Under the pieces are notes generated by a model that made no database searches, was not told the DNA's origin, and saw nothing but the letters and a program-made list of their open reading frames with translations. The position numbers and the translations under genes were made by a program. Shown piece by piece: positions 1 to 6,063 of a DNA stretch of 11,910 nucleotides (its first letter is position 1; each line of letters starts with the position of its first letter). The DNA is from Clostridiaceae bacterium UBA5444. GTDB taxonomy: Bacteria > Bacillota > Clostridia > Clostridiales > Oxobacteraceae. The stretch is taken from NCBI GenBank assembly GCA_002426575.1, contig DIRE01000028.1:410-12319 (forward strand). Reading direction: 5' to 3'.

Positions 1-558
1 TTTGACAGTGAATTTAGATATTATGTAAGGCCTGTGCCATCCCTTCAAAGTTTAGATGGTGGACAAAATGTTATATATATGGGTACTTTTTCGAGGTTAT
101 TGCTTCCTTCAGTTAGGATCAGTTTTATGGTTTTACCCATAGGTTTAATTGATGAATATGAAAAAGTTGGAGAAGATTATAATCAAACAGCATCCATAAC
201 TGAACAAATAGCCTTATGCCAATTTATTCGTGATGGACATCTTAATAAGATAATTAAAAAAGCCAGAAAGCTTTATATAACTAAAAGCAACATGTTTTGT
301 GCTTGTGTTAAAAATGTTTTTAAAGATAAGGCTGAGGCAATCCCAAGCTTGGGCGGGTTTTTAATTCAACTTGAGGTTAAAACGGACGAAACATCTGGTG
401 AGCTTGTTAAAAAAGCTGCAAATGCGGGAGTTTTAGTAAAACCCTTAGACTTAAATGGCCAAGGTGATTACCCAAGAATTTTACTATGCCTATCAGGAGT
501 ACCTGAAGAAGACTTTGAGGAAGCCTTAAATCTACTTAAAAATGAGTTCTTAAAATAG
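1..558 (+). CDS. MocR-family regulator, C-terminal aminotransferase-like domain (5' truncated by window edge)
   Basis: The frame is open from base 1 (FDSEFRYYVRPVPSLQSLD...) and ends with TAG at 556-558, so the gene starts outside the window and the GTG at 34 is not its start. The 185 visible residues match the second half of the fold type I aminotransferase domain of MocR/GabR/PdxR-like GntR regulators: the 'DSEFRYY...P.PSLQ.LD' block, the 'YMGTFS.LLLPSVRISFMVLP' block, and a C-terminal 'PRILLCLSGVPEEDFEEALNLL' segment. Family members carry an N-terminal winged helix (here off-window) and normally bind PLP through the lysine of GTFSK. Here that position is Arg (AGG, residue 32 of the visible part), so ordinary Schiff-base chemistry is not expected. 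It converges on the tetR gene and is separated from it by 51 bp. Its target is unknown. A pure aminotransferase without a helix-turn-helix cannot be excluded. Confidence 0.85.
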   Translation, partial: FDSEFRYYVRPVPSLQSLDGGQNVIYMGTFSRLLLPSVRISFMVLPIGLIDEYEKVGEDYNQTASITEQIALCQFIRDGHLNKIIKKARKLYITKSNMFCACVKNVFKDKAEAIPSLGGFLIQLEVKTDETSGELVKKAANAGVLVKPLDLNGQGDYPRILLCLSGVPEEDFEEALNLLKNEFLK

Positions 559-609
559 TAAATATACATGCATTATCTTAGGCTATAGCTTGCACCATAA
601 GAATATAAA
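559..609. other. short convergent intergenic gap, no clear terminator
   Basis: Fifty-one bases lie between the stop codons of the MocR-like and TetR-like genes. The stretch is AT-rich and contains only a tiny self-complementary GCTATAGC and a weak CTTA...TAAG pairing. I see no GC-rich hairpin followed by a T tract in either direction. Confidence 0.5.
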
Positions 610-1206
610 TTAATTGGTCTTATTTTTATAGGCGGTCATGATCTTTTTAATATCTGATGTCCAAACATCTACAAGACTAGTTGTACCCCTTTTTAGGCAC
701 CAATCAAATATATTTCCCCTAGCAGTTCTATTAATAAACTCGGATAATTCATAGATATCAGTATCAATAATTTCATGTTCAGAAAAAGCTAGTTTTAAAA
801 GCTCCATTAATTTTAAGTGAACGAGCCTACTTGGAGAAACCGTATATTGACTTTCATCCATAAGAACTTGTATATAGCTGTTTGTAATAAAATTATGCCC
901 TAAAGACTCTACTATTGATGCCTCAGAATTATTAAGCCCAATGATTGCATCTATATTAGAGGCAAACCTCTTTTTTTCATAATCTTCAACTATTAATAAA
1001 TCAATACTGTTATAACAAGATTTAATCATCATGTCTTTTGATTCAAAATAGCGGTAAAATGTTCCTACAGACACATTGGCCGCCTTGCATATATCAGTTA
1101 CTTTTACTAAATCATATGAAGTTGTTTTTAATGATTTCATGGCGGCTTCAGATATCCTCAATTTAGTTGCAATAGCCTGCTTTTGCCTAGATGTTAGCTC
1201 TTCCAT
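610..1206 (-). CDS. TetR-family transcriptional regulator
   Basis: A complete 198-aa protein, the usual size for TetR regulators. The N-terminal helix-turn-helix is clear: residues about 36-60 read 'VTDICKAANVSVGTFYRYF' followed by ESKDMM, the classic TetR signature. The remainder is a helical ligand-binding domain with no recognisable ligand signature. The ATG at 1206 has a GGAGG ribosome binding site about 8 bases upstream on the minus strand. The gene is divergent from the seven-gene + strand operon, and a perfect palindrome sits on its predicted promoter. By family habit it would repress itself and probably the operon, and be released by a small ligand, perhaps the operon's substrate or product. 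Ligand and targets are inferred, not shown. Confidence 0.9.
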   Translation of the reverse strand: MEELTSRQKQAIATKLRISEAAMKSLKTTSYDLVKVTDICKAANVSVGTFYRYFESKDMMIKSCYNSIDLLIVEDYEKKRFASNIDAIIGLNNSEASIVESLGHNFITNSYIQVLMDESQYTVSPSRLVHLKLMELLKLAFSEHEIIDTDIYELSEFINRTARGNIFDWCLKRGTTSLVDVWTSDIKKIMTAYKNKTN

Positions 1207-1270
1207 GGTATACCTCCATCAATATATCATTGTCGAAAAATTTCATGTTTGGTGTTTGAATCTTACTAGT

Positions 1271-1298
1271 ATAATATCATAGACAATATAAATTTCAA
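1271..1298 (-). promoter_or_regulatory. predicted tetR promoter (sigma-A type)
   Basis: On the minus strand, TTGAAA (1298 to 1293) and TATTAT (1276 to 1271) are separated by 16 bp. This fits a vegetative promoter about 65 bp upstream of the tetR start codon. An alternative -10, TATACT, lies at 1273-1268. The -35 falls at the centre of the 1279-1313 palindrome, which suggests autoregulation. This is a pattern match only. Confidence 0.5.
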
Positions 1299-1313
1299 AT
1301 TTATATTGTCTAT
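1279..1313. promoter_or_regulatory. perfect 17+17 bp palindrome, candidate TetR operator
   Basis: The left arm ATAGACAATATAAATTT (1279-1295) and the right arm AAATTTATATTGTCTAT (1297-1313) are exact reverse complements around a single C at 1296. It covers the -35 and spacer of the predicted leftward tetR promoter. Its position next to a TetR gene and its near-uninterrupted dyad suggest an operator. It lacks a T tract in a useful place and a GC-rich stem, so an intrinsic terminator is unlikely. An ATAGAC half-element recurs at 1368-1373 just upstream of the rightward -35. Confidence 0.65.
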
Positions 1314-1381
1314 AGCCTATAGGTTTATGTTATAAAATAAACAAGACCACAAAAATCATATTACTGCATAGACCTAAAGCA

Positions 1382-1409
1382 TTGACTGTTTAAATATGTA
1401 TGTTATAAT
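1382..1409 (+). promoter_or_regulatory. strong extended -10 promoter of the seven-gene operon
   Basis: TTGACT (1382-1387) lies 16 bp from TATAAT (1404-1409), and TG at 1401-1402 gives an extended -10 (TGTTATAAT). This is one base from the sigma-A consensus in the -35 and exact in the -10. A start near 1416 would give a leader of roughly 60 bases before the ATG at 1475. It is the only strong rightward promoter seen before the operon. Confidence 0.75.
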
Positions 1410-1454
1410 TGAATTAATTTTACTGAATCATGTTCAGTGAAGTTAATTCAATTA
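1406..1454. promoter_or_regulatory. 49-bp inverted repeat overlapping operon promoter -10 and start site
   Basis: Arms at 1406-1427 and 1433-1454 (22 nt each) flank TCATG at 1428-1432. The inner parts are ACTGAA/TTCAGT and the outer parts TAATTGAATTAA/TTAATTCAATTA. The only two imperfect positions are T opposite G, which would still pair in RNA. The dyad begins inside the TATAAT and runs to about +38. It is therefore best read as a DNA operator that would block promoter access. The part downstream of the start site could also fold in the leader RNA, ending 6 bases before the GGAGG. Which protein binds it is unknown. Confidence 0.6.
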
Positions 1455-1474
1455 AATATGGGAGGTAATTCATA

Positions 1475-2233
1475 ATGGAACCAACAATTATTGCCCTGAC
1501 GGGTAAAGGCGGTGTTGGTAAGACTAGTATTTCGGCCACAATTGTTAAAATATTAACGCAGAAATACCCAGATAAGAAGATTTTAGCAATTGATGCTGAC
1601 CCTGCTATTGGACTAGCTACAGCACTAGGAGTAACACCTAAAATAACATTAGACGACATTAGAACTGAAATAATTGATTCTGTAGAAAACGGAGATACAA
1701 AAGATGCTATGGAATTAGTAAGTGAATCAAGGTATAAAATATTTGATGCAATAGTTCAAAGAGACGGGTTCGCATTTTTAGCTATTGGAAGGCCTGAAGC
1801 TGAAGGATGTTATTGCAGAATAAATTCTTATCTTAAGAATGTAATTGAAATGGTAAGCAGCCAGTTTGATTATGTTGTAATCGATGGAGAAGCAGGCATC
1901 GAGCAAATAAACAGAAGAGTAATGCAAAAGGTAACCCATTTACTTTTAGTATCAGATGCAAGCCGAAAAGGTATGGAAGTTGTAAAGACAATTCGTGATG
2001 TAGCTGAAGAAATGGTTGAATTTGATAAAGTCGGTATTTTGTTAAACAGGATTGAGGATTCAACTCTAGTAAAAGAACTAGACACGGGAGGAATTGAACT
2101 TTTAGGCATTGTTCCTAGTGATAAGAACATTCTCCAGTATGACATTGGTGGAAAGAACTTTATGGAGTTACCTGATAATACCGCTGTGGTTGTAGAGATT
2201 AGAAAGGCTCTAGAAAAGTTCAATGTTATTTAA
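1475..2233 (+). CDS. CooC/AcsF-type metal-insertion ATPase (MinD/ParA-like P-loop)
   Basis: A 252-aa cytoplasmic SIMIBI-class ATPase. The deviant Walker A GKGGVGKT is at residues 10-17, the switch-type 'AIDADPA' at about 38-44, a Walker B-like 'YVVIDGEAGIE' at about 133-143, and the CXC motif of CooC proteins is present as C112-Y-C114. In CO dehydrogenase maturation, CooC dimers bind nickel through this CXC pair and help insert it; AcsF does the same for acetyl-CoA synthase. The ATG at 1475 follows GGAGG with 9 bases of spacing. It is the first gene of the operon, 31 nt ahead of the HgdB-like gene. No CODH or full ACS gene is present, so the client metalloprotein must be elsewhere or be an operon product. 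The ACS-like protein at 6064 is the obvious local candidate (inference). The family call is secure; the client is not. Confidence 0.9.
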   Translation: MEPTIIALTGKGGVGKTSISATIVKILTQKYPDKKILAIDADPAIGLATALGVTPKITLDDIRTEIIDSVENGDTKDAMELVSESRYKIFDAIVQRDGFAFLAIGRPEAEGCYCRINSYLKNVIEMVSSQFDYVVIDGEAGIEQINRRVMQKVTHLLLVSDASRKGMEVVKTIRDVAEEMVEFDKVGILLNRIEDSTLVKELDTGGIELLGIVPSDKNILQYDIGGKNFMELPDNTAVVVEIRKALEKFNVI

Positions 2234-2264
2234 TAAAAAATAAAATGGAAGGGGGGATACCTCT

Positions 2265-3482
2265 GTGAAAGATTTAAAGCATATGATTTTCTTTGAGAGT
2301 TTACTAGAAGATGCTAATAATGATTTAGTAAGAAAGGCAAAAAGTGAAGGAAGACACCCACTAGGTTATACTTGTTATCACATTCCCGAGGTACTTATGA
2401 ACCTTGGAAACTGCTTTTCCGTAAGATTAAGAGCGCCTAACACTGGGTCAACAGAGATTGCTACTTACTATATGGCAAATAGTTCTTGTGAATATTCTCG
2501 TGCACTTTTAGAAAGGTCTATTGAGGGTAATTATAAATTTTTAGATGCGTTACTAGGAATAGATGTGTGTGAATCCATGAATCGTTGTATGGAAAACATG
2601 GAGATACTCGGTACATGTGGCACGGATAATGATAAGTTTATAAGATGTTATCTTGATTTACCTTATTCAGATGATGAGGATTGTGTAATTCATTTGAGAG
2701 AACAAATTACAAGAAAGGTTCTAAAGCCTTTAAATAAAAATTATGGAGTAGATATTTCAGATGAAGCTATAAGACAAGCTGTAGTTGAGTTTAATGAGGT
2801 ATGCAGGATAATTACCGAAATGGGTGAAATGAAAACCGCAAAAAACCCTGTAATCACTGGAAGTGAGTTCCACAAAATAGTTTTATGCACCTATGTATGC
2901 CCTAAAAAGGAAATCTTACCGTATTTGAGGGAAACACTAGAGGAGCTTAAAACTAGAAAGCCAGACTCTAAAAGCAAATATAAGGCTAGAGTAGTTGTTG
3001 TTGGATCTGAAATTGATGACCCAGATATGATTGAATTAATTGAAGAGTCGGGAGCTTTAGTTGTAGCAGATAGATTTTGTTATGGTGCCATACCTGGAAG
3101 ATCAGAGATTAAACTGACAAAAGATGAAGATGCATTGACTCAAATTATCAGGAAAAACTTACTCGAAACGGAATGTCCAAGGCATTGCGCAGCACACAAG
3201 ATGGAGTATAGAAAAGACCATGTAAAAGAACTTGTAGAGCATTTTAATGCAGATGGAGCAATTTATGAGCAAATGAAGTTTTGTACTTATTGGTCATACG
3301 AGAGAACACTTGCAAGCCATATCATGCCAGCAGAATATGGTGTTCCTGTTCTATCTATAGATAGGCCTTATAGAAGTATAGGAAGTGGACAATTAAGAAC
3401 TAGGGTACAAGCCTTCGTAGAAAGTTTAGAGATTAAAAAGATTAAGGCTAAAAAGCTGCAAGAAAATGGGGAGGTGAAATAG
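2265..3482 (+). CDS. 2-hydroxyacyl-CoA dehydratase / benzoyl-CoA reductase-type subunit (HgdB/BcrC-like)
   Basis: A 405-aa protein starting at GTG 2265, with GGGGGG at 2251-2256 as its ribosome binding site. It has the HgdB/FldC/BcrC fold signatures: 'GYTCYHIPEVLMNLG...VRLRAP' near residues 34-58, an 'SSCEYSRALLE' block with C75, 'VVVVGSEIDDPDMIELIEESGALVVADRFC' with C272, and 'YEQMKFCTYWSYE' with C340. C75, C272 and C340 sit where the family places [4Fe-4S] ligands; C304 and C308 are additional. Family members receive a low-potential electron from an ATP-driven activator and perform radical dehydration or reduction of acyl-CoAs. A relative, the double-cubane cluster protein, reduces small molecules. 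The stop codon abuts the next start codon, so the two are surely co-translated, probably as a heterodimer. The substrate cannot be read from sequence, and no CoA-transferase or ligase accompanies it. Confidence 0.85.
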   Translation: MKDLKHMIFFESLLEDANNDLVRKAKSEGRHPLGYTCYHIPEVLMNLGNCFSVRLRAPNTGSTEIATYYMANSSCEYSRALLERSIEGNYKFLDALLGIDVCESMNRCMENMEILGTCGTDNDKFIRCYLDLPYSDDEDCVIHLREQITRKVLKPLNKNYGVDISDEAIRQAVVEFNEVCRIITEMGEMKTAKNPVITGSEFHKIVLCTYVCPKKEILPYLRETLEELKTRKPDSKSKYKARVVVVGSEIDDPDMIELIEESGALVVADRFCYGAIPGRSEIKLTKDEDALTQIIRKNLLETECPRHCAAHKMEYRKDHVKELVEHFNADGAIYEQMKFCTYWSYERTLASHIMPAEYGVPVLSIDRPYRSIGSGQLRTRVQAFVESLEIKKIKAKKLQENGEVK

Positions 3483-5051
3483 ATGGAGAGCGAAAATACA
3501 GCAAAGAAAGGTATAGGGGATCTTTATAGGGATGATCGCAGATCATTTACAAGACGTGAATGGAGAGGCTTTAGAGATACCATGTATGATTTTGGGCGCT
3601 GGCTTAAGTTATATTCATATATGGGAGTTAAACTAGGCATCCACCCAATACTAATGATAAGGGCACTTAAAAGATATAGATGGATGGCTTCCTTTTTAGC
3701 AGCTTCCAATATGATAGACAGACATACACTAGGCTTAAGAGGAAAGGAACTTAGGTATACACATGAACAGTTTTATTCTATAGTACATAACTCTGTTAAT
3801 AGTGTTGCCGACATGATTGTACGAGATGAGCATCTTCGCCCTAACAGTAAAAAAGCTGCTAAGCTTAGAGAAAATACAATTATGTTTGATGAAATGACGC
3901 CTAAATTTATTATGGCTGGGTTTCCTACAGTAAAATGGCTTGATATTGCAATGCTTGCAGTAGGCGTACCTAGTGAAATTGATCAATTAGCTAATCCGTT
4001 TTATATTGATGTTATTGAGCATTTTGGTTTGGCTCCGGATGTATGTCCATTCCCTGCTTCAGAATCAGGTGTAGCCGTAGCTGGTGATTACCCTATTGTG
4101 GGTAAAACCTATATAACAAGTTCAATGCCATGTGATGGCTCCCTAGGGCAGACTGGATTTATGTCAAGATATTTTAAAGATATTCCAATCTTTCAAATTA
4201 CTCCTCCTCAAAGGTTTAGAGAGGAAGAGGTTCAGGACTACGCAGTAAAAAATCTAAAAGAATGTATTAAGTTTATTGAAACAAATTACAATGTTAAGTG
4301 GGATTGGGATGCATTCTGGAAAGGATGCGAAATGTACAATGAGGAAGTTCAGTGTATGTTAAATAAGTGGGATGTTAACTGTACAGATTATCCTCAGGTT
4401 TGTAATGGAGCATTGGCACTTCAAAGGGAATATGAATTTATGGGTGCTGGCTGCCTAGATCCATATATGTTAAAGGCAGATCTTAAAGTTGATAAGATGA
4501 TGAAAAAAGGCTATGAAATGGATAAAAGAAATGATGCAAATAAGCCAAAGTATCGTGCCATTGTATGGGCATGTCCTGCACACTACTATACTAATTTTAC
4601 ATACTGGGCGCAGCTATGCTGGGGAGTAAAAACAATGGTTGATATGGAGTGTATGCTATCCCATCACTTTATGCATATTGGTGATAAAGATCAGGCAATG
4701 ATAGATTTAGCTAAAAGCTACGAAAGAATGATGATGCGTTCCCATACTAATGGTGGATATGAGAACTCTCTTGATGAGTGTTGGAAGATGTGTGAAAAGT
4801 TCAATGTAAATATTGTAATAATGTTTGACCATGTATCTTGTAAAAATATCGGTGGATTACATGGACTTTATGAAGATCAGGCACGTGAACGTGGTATTCA
4901 TATGATATGGGTTCCTCATGATCTTATGGATGCGCGTACAGTATCTAGAAGAGAAATGAGAGAAGCTTTTAATAAATATATGGTTAACGTATTTAGAGAA
5001 AAGCCATTAGACCCAACCCTAGTGGACTATGAAGATACAGTAGCTTGGTAA
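3483..5051 (+). CDS. large 2-hydroxyacyl-CoA dehydratase-type subunit (HgdA/BcrB-like)
   Basis: A 522-aa protein, noticeably longer than HgdA (about 480 aa) and HgdB (about 380 aa). The ATG at 3483 directly follows the previous TAG, and its ribosome binding site GGGGAGGTG lies inside the end of the upstream gene. The dehydratase-type blocks are 'FGLAPDVCPFPASESG' (C188), 'ITSSMPCDGSLGQTGF' (C217), 'YRAIVWACPAHYYTNF' (C364) and 'NVNIVIMFDHVSCKNIGGL' (C453). C188, C217 and C453 are plausible [4Fe-4S] ligands, with C364 near the second domain's active-site region. The extra length is mostly a basic N-terminal portion, residues 1 to about 110. No signal peptide is seen. With the preceding gene it likely forms an alpha-beta cluster-bearing enzyme served by the activator at 5077. 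Whether it dehydrates, reduces an aromatic ring or does something else is open. Confidence 0.83.
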   Translation: MESENTAKKGIGDLYRDDRRSFTRREWRGFRDTMYDFGRWLKLYSYMGVKLGIHPILMIRALKRYRWMASFLAASNMIDRHTLGLRGKELRYTHEQFYSIVHNSVNSVADMIVRDEHLRPNSKKAAKLRENTIMFDEMTPKFIMAGFPTVKWLDIAMLAVGVPSEIDQLANPFYIDVIEHFGLAPDVCPFPASESGVAVAGDYPIVGKTYITSSMPCDGSLGQTGFMSRYFKDIPIFQITPPQRFREEEVQDYAVKNLKECIKFIETNYNVKWDWDAFWKGCEMYNEEVQCMLNKWDVNCTDYPQVCNGALALQREYEFMGAGCLDPYMLKADLKVDKMMKKGYEMDKRNDANKPKYRAIVWACPAHYYTNFTYWAQLCWGVKTMVDMECMLSHHFMHIGDKDQAMIDLAKSYERMMMRSHTNGGYENSLDECWKMCEKFNVNIVIMFDHVSCKNIGGLHGLYEDQARERGIHMIWVPHDLMDARTVSRREMREAFNKYMVNVFREKPLDPTLVDYEDTVAW

Positions 5052-5076
5052 TAAATAAATTATATTGGAGGTTAAC

Positions 5077-5871
5077 ATGAGATATTTTGGCGGATGTGAC
5101 GTAGGATCTACTTATACTAAGGCAGTAATACTAAATGAAGATGGAAAAATAGTATCAAGTACAACAATTAGAAGTAAAATTAATAGTGCTCAAAGTGCAG
5201 AGATAGCAATGAATAATGTTATTTCAGAAACAGATGGAATAGAAAAAATTGAGGATTTGGATTATATAATAGGAACAGGATATGGAAGAAATAAAGTCCC
5301 ACAGGCACAAGAAAATATATCTGAAATTTCTTGTCATGCAATGGGTGTACATGTAACTGATCCTAATGTAAAAGCAATTATCGATATAGGTGGACAAGAT
5401 GTTAAGGGAATTTCAATAGACGATGATGGAACAGTATTAACTTTTGCAATGAATGATAAATGTGCAGCAGGAACTGGCAGGTTTTTTGAGGCAATGGCAA
5501 GGGCTTTTGAATGCAGCCTTGATGAATTCTCAGAAATGTCATTATCAACACAAAATGTAATCCCAATAACTTCTCAATGTACGGTGTTTGCTGAATCAGA
5601 GGTTATTACACTTGTTGGAGAAGGAAAACCTAAAGAGGAAATTGCAGCTGGAATTCAACAATCAGTAGCTAAGAGATGTTTCATAATGGCTAAAAAGGCT
5701 GGAGCTAAAGATAATATCACTTTAACTGGCGGATGTGCTAAAAATAAAGGACTTAAAAAAGCCATTGAAAAGGTTTTAAGAATAAAAGTAATTGACCTTC
5801 CAGTTGATCCGCAGCTTATGGGAGCATTAGGAGCCGCAGAATATGCAAGGATAAAAGGTCTTAGCTTATAA
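5077..5871 (+). CDS. 2-hydroxyacyl-CoA dehydratase activator ATPase (HgdC/BcrD-like, ASKHA)
   Basis: A 264-aa protein. I chose ATG 5077, placed 5 bases after GGAGG (5067-5071). A TTG further upstream at 5065 overlaps that ribosome binding site and is unlikely. The ASKHA ATPase motifs are 'GGCDVGSTYTKAVIL' (phosphate 1, residues 5-19), 'IIDIGGQDVKGI' (phosphate 2, about 101-112) and 'TLTGGCAKNKGL' (adenosine, about 215-226). C129 in 'NDKCAAGTGRFFEAMA' and C168 in 'ITSQCTVFAESE' match the two cysteines per monomer that hold the dimer-bridging [4Fe-4S] cluster of HgdC. It hydrolyses ATP to drive an electron into the partner dehydratase or reductase. Its place right behind the two subunit genes confirms the pairing. 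The electron donor, ferredoxin or flavodoxin, is not encoded here. Confidence 0.92.
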   Translation: MRYFGGCDVGSTYTKAVILNEDGKIVSSTTIRSKINSAQSAEIAMNNVISETDGIEKIEDLDYIIGTGYGRNKVPQAQENISEISCHAMGVHVTDPNVKAIIDIGGQDVKGISIDDDGTVLTFAMNDKCAAGTGRFFEAMARAFECSLDEFSEMSLSTQNVIPITSQCTVFAESEVITLVGEGKPKEEIAAGIQQSVAKRCFIMAKKAGAKDNITLTGGCAKNKGLKKAIEKVLRIKVIDLPVDPQLMGALGAAEYARIKGLSL

Positions 5872-5899
5872 TAAATAATGGGGGAGCTGGAGATACGCA

Positions 5900-6055
5900 A
5901 TGAAAGCATTAATTATTATTTTGATTGTTATTGCAGTCTTGTTTGTATTAGCATTTGTAACTTACATTACAAATGGTGATGGTAAGTTAATAGAAAAGAT
6001 ATATAAAAGTCTAATAGAAATGCATGATAAAAAAGAAGTTGAAGAAAAAATTTAA
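5900..6055 (+). CDS. 51-aa single-pass membrane protein of unknown function
   Basis: A small ORF beginning ATG 5900 with GGAG seven bases upstream (5889-5892), ending TAA at 6053-6055. The protein is MKALIIILIVIAVLFVLAFV followed by TYITNGDG and a charged tail. Residues 3-23 are one strongly hydrophobic helix. The remaining 28 residues are lysine- and glutamate-rich and amphipathic (LIEKIYKSLIEMHDKKEVEEKI). There is no Cys and no cleavage site, so it looks like a membrane anchor rather than a secreted peptide. It sits 28 nt after the activator and 8 nt before the ACS-like gene, so it is almost surely translated within the operon. Possible roles are tethering the soluble enzymes to the membrane or docking an electron donor (inference). 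I do not recognise a family. Confidence 0.7.
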   Translation: MKALIIILIVIAVLFVLAFVTYITNGDGKLIEKIYKSLIEMHDKKEVEEKI

Positions 6056-6063
6056 AGGTATGG

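Larger units (their letters stand above)
1207..1474. promoter_or_regulatory. divergent control region between tetR and the seven-gene operon
   Basis: This 268-bp AT-rich region separates the tetR start from the cooC-like start. It contains a leftward promoter with a perfect palindrome on it, a rightward near-consensus promoter with a second inverted repeat over its -10 and start region, a short CCTATAGG palindrome at 1316-1323 and a strong GGAGG ribosome binding site at 1461-1465. No small ORF or RNA gene is evident. The two inverted repeats have different sequences, so they may bind different regulators. Confidence 0.8.

Noticed and set aside
1316..1342. Small dyads in the divergent region: CCTATAGG (1316-1323) and GTTTAT...ATAAAC (1323-1342).
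   Set aside because: Both are short and AT-rich, as expected by chance here, and neither overlaps a predicted promoter element. Only the two long dyads are reported as regulatory.
1420..2223. Long minus-strand open frames opposite the CooC-like gene (1420-1659, 1833-2063, 1870-2223).
   Set aside because: They lie wholly or mainly antisense to a gene with clear ATPase motifs, have no convincing ribosome binding site and resemble no protein family.
5065..5076. Upstream TTG start for the activator, adding four residues.
   Set aside because: It overlaps the GGAGG that serves ATG 5077, and the family's N terminus begins right at the MRYFGG-type segment.
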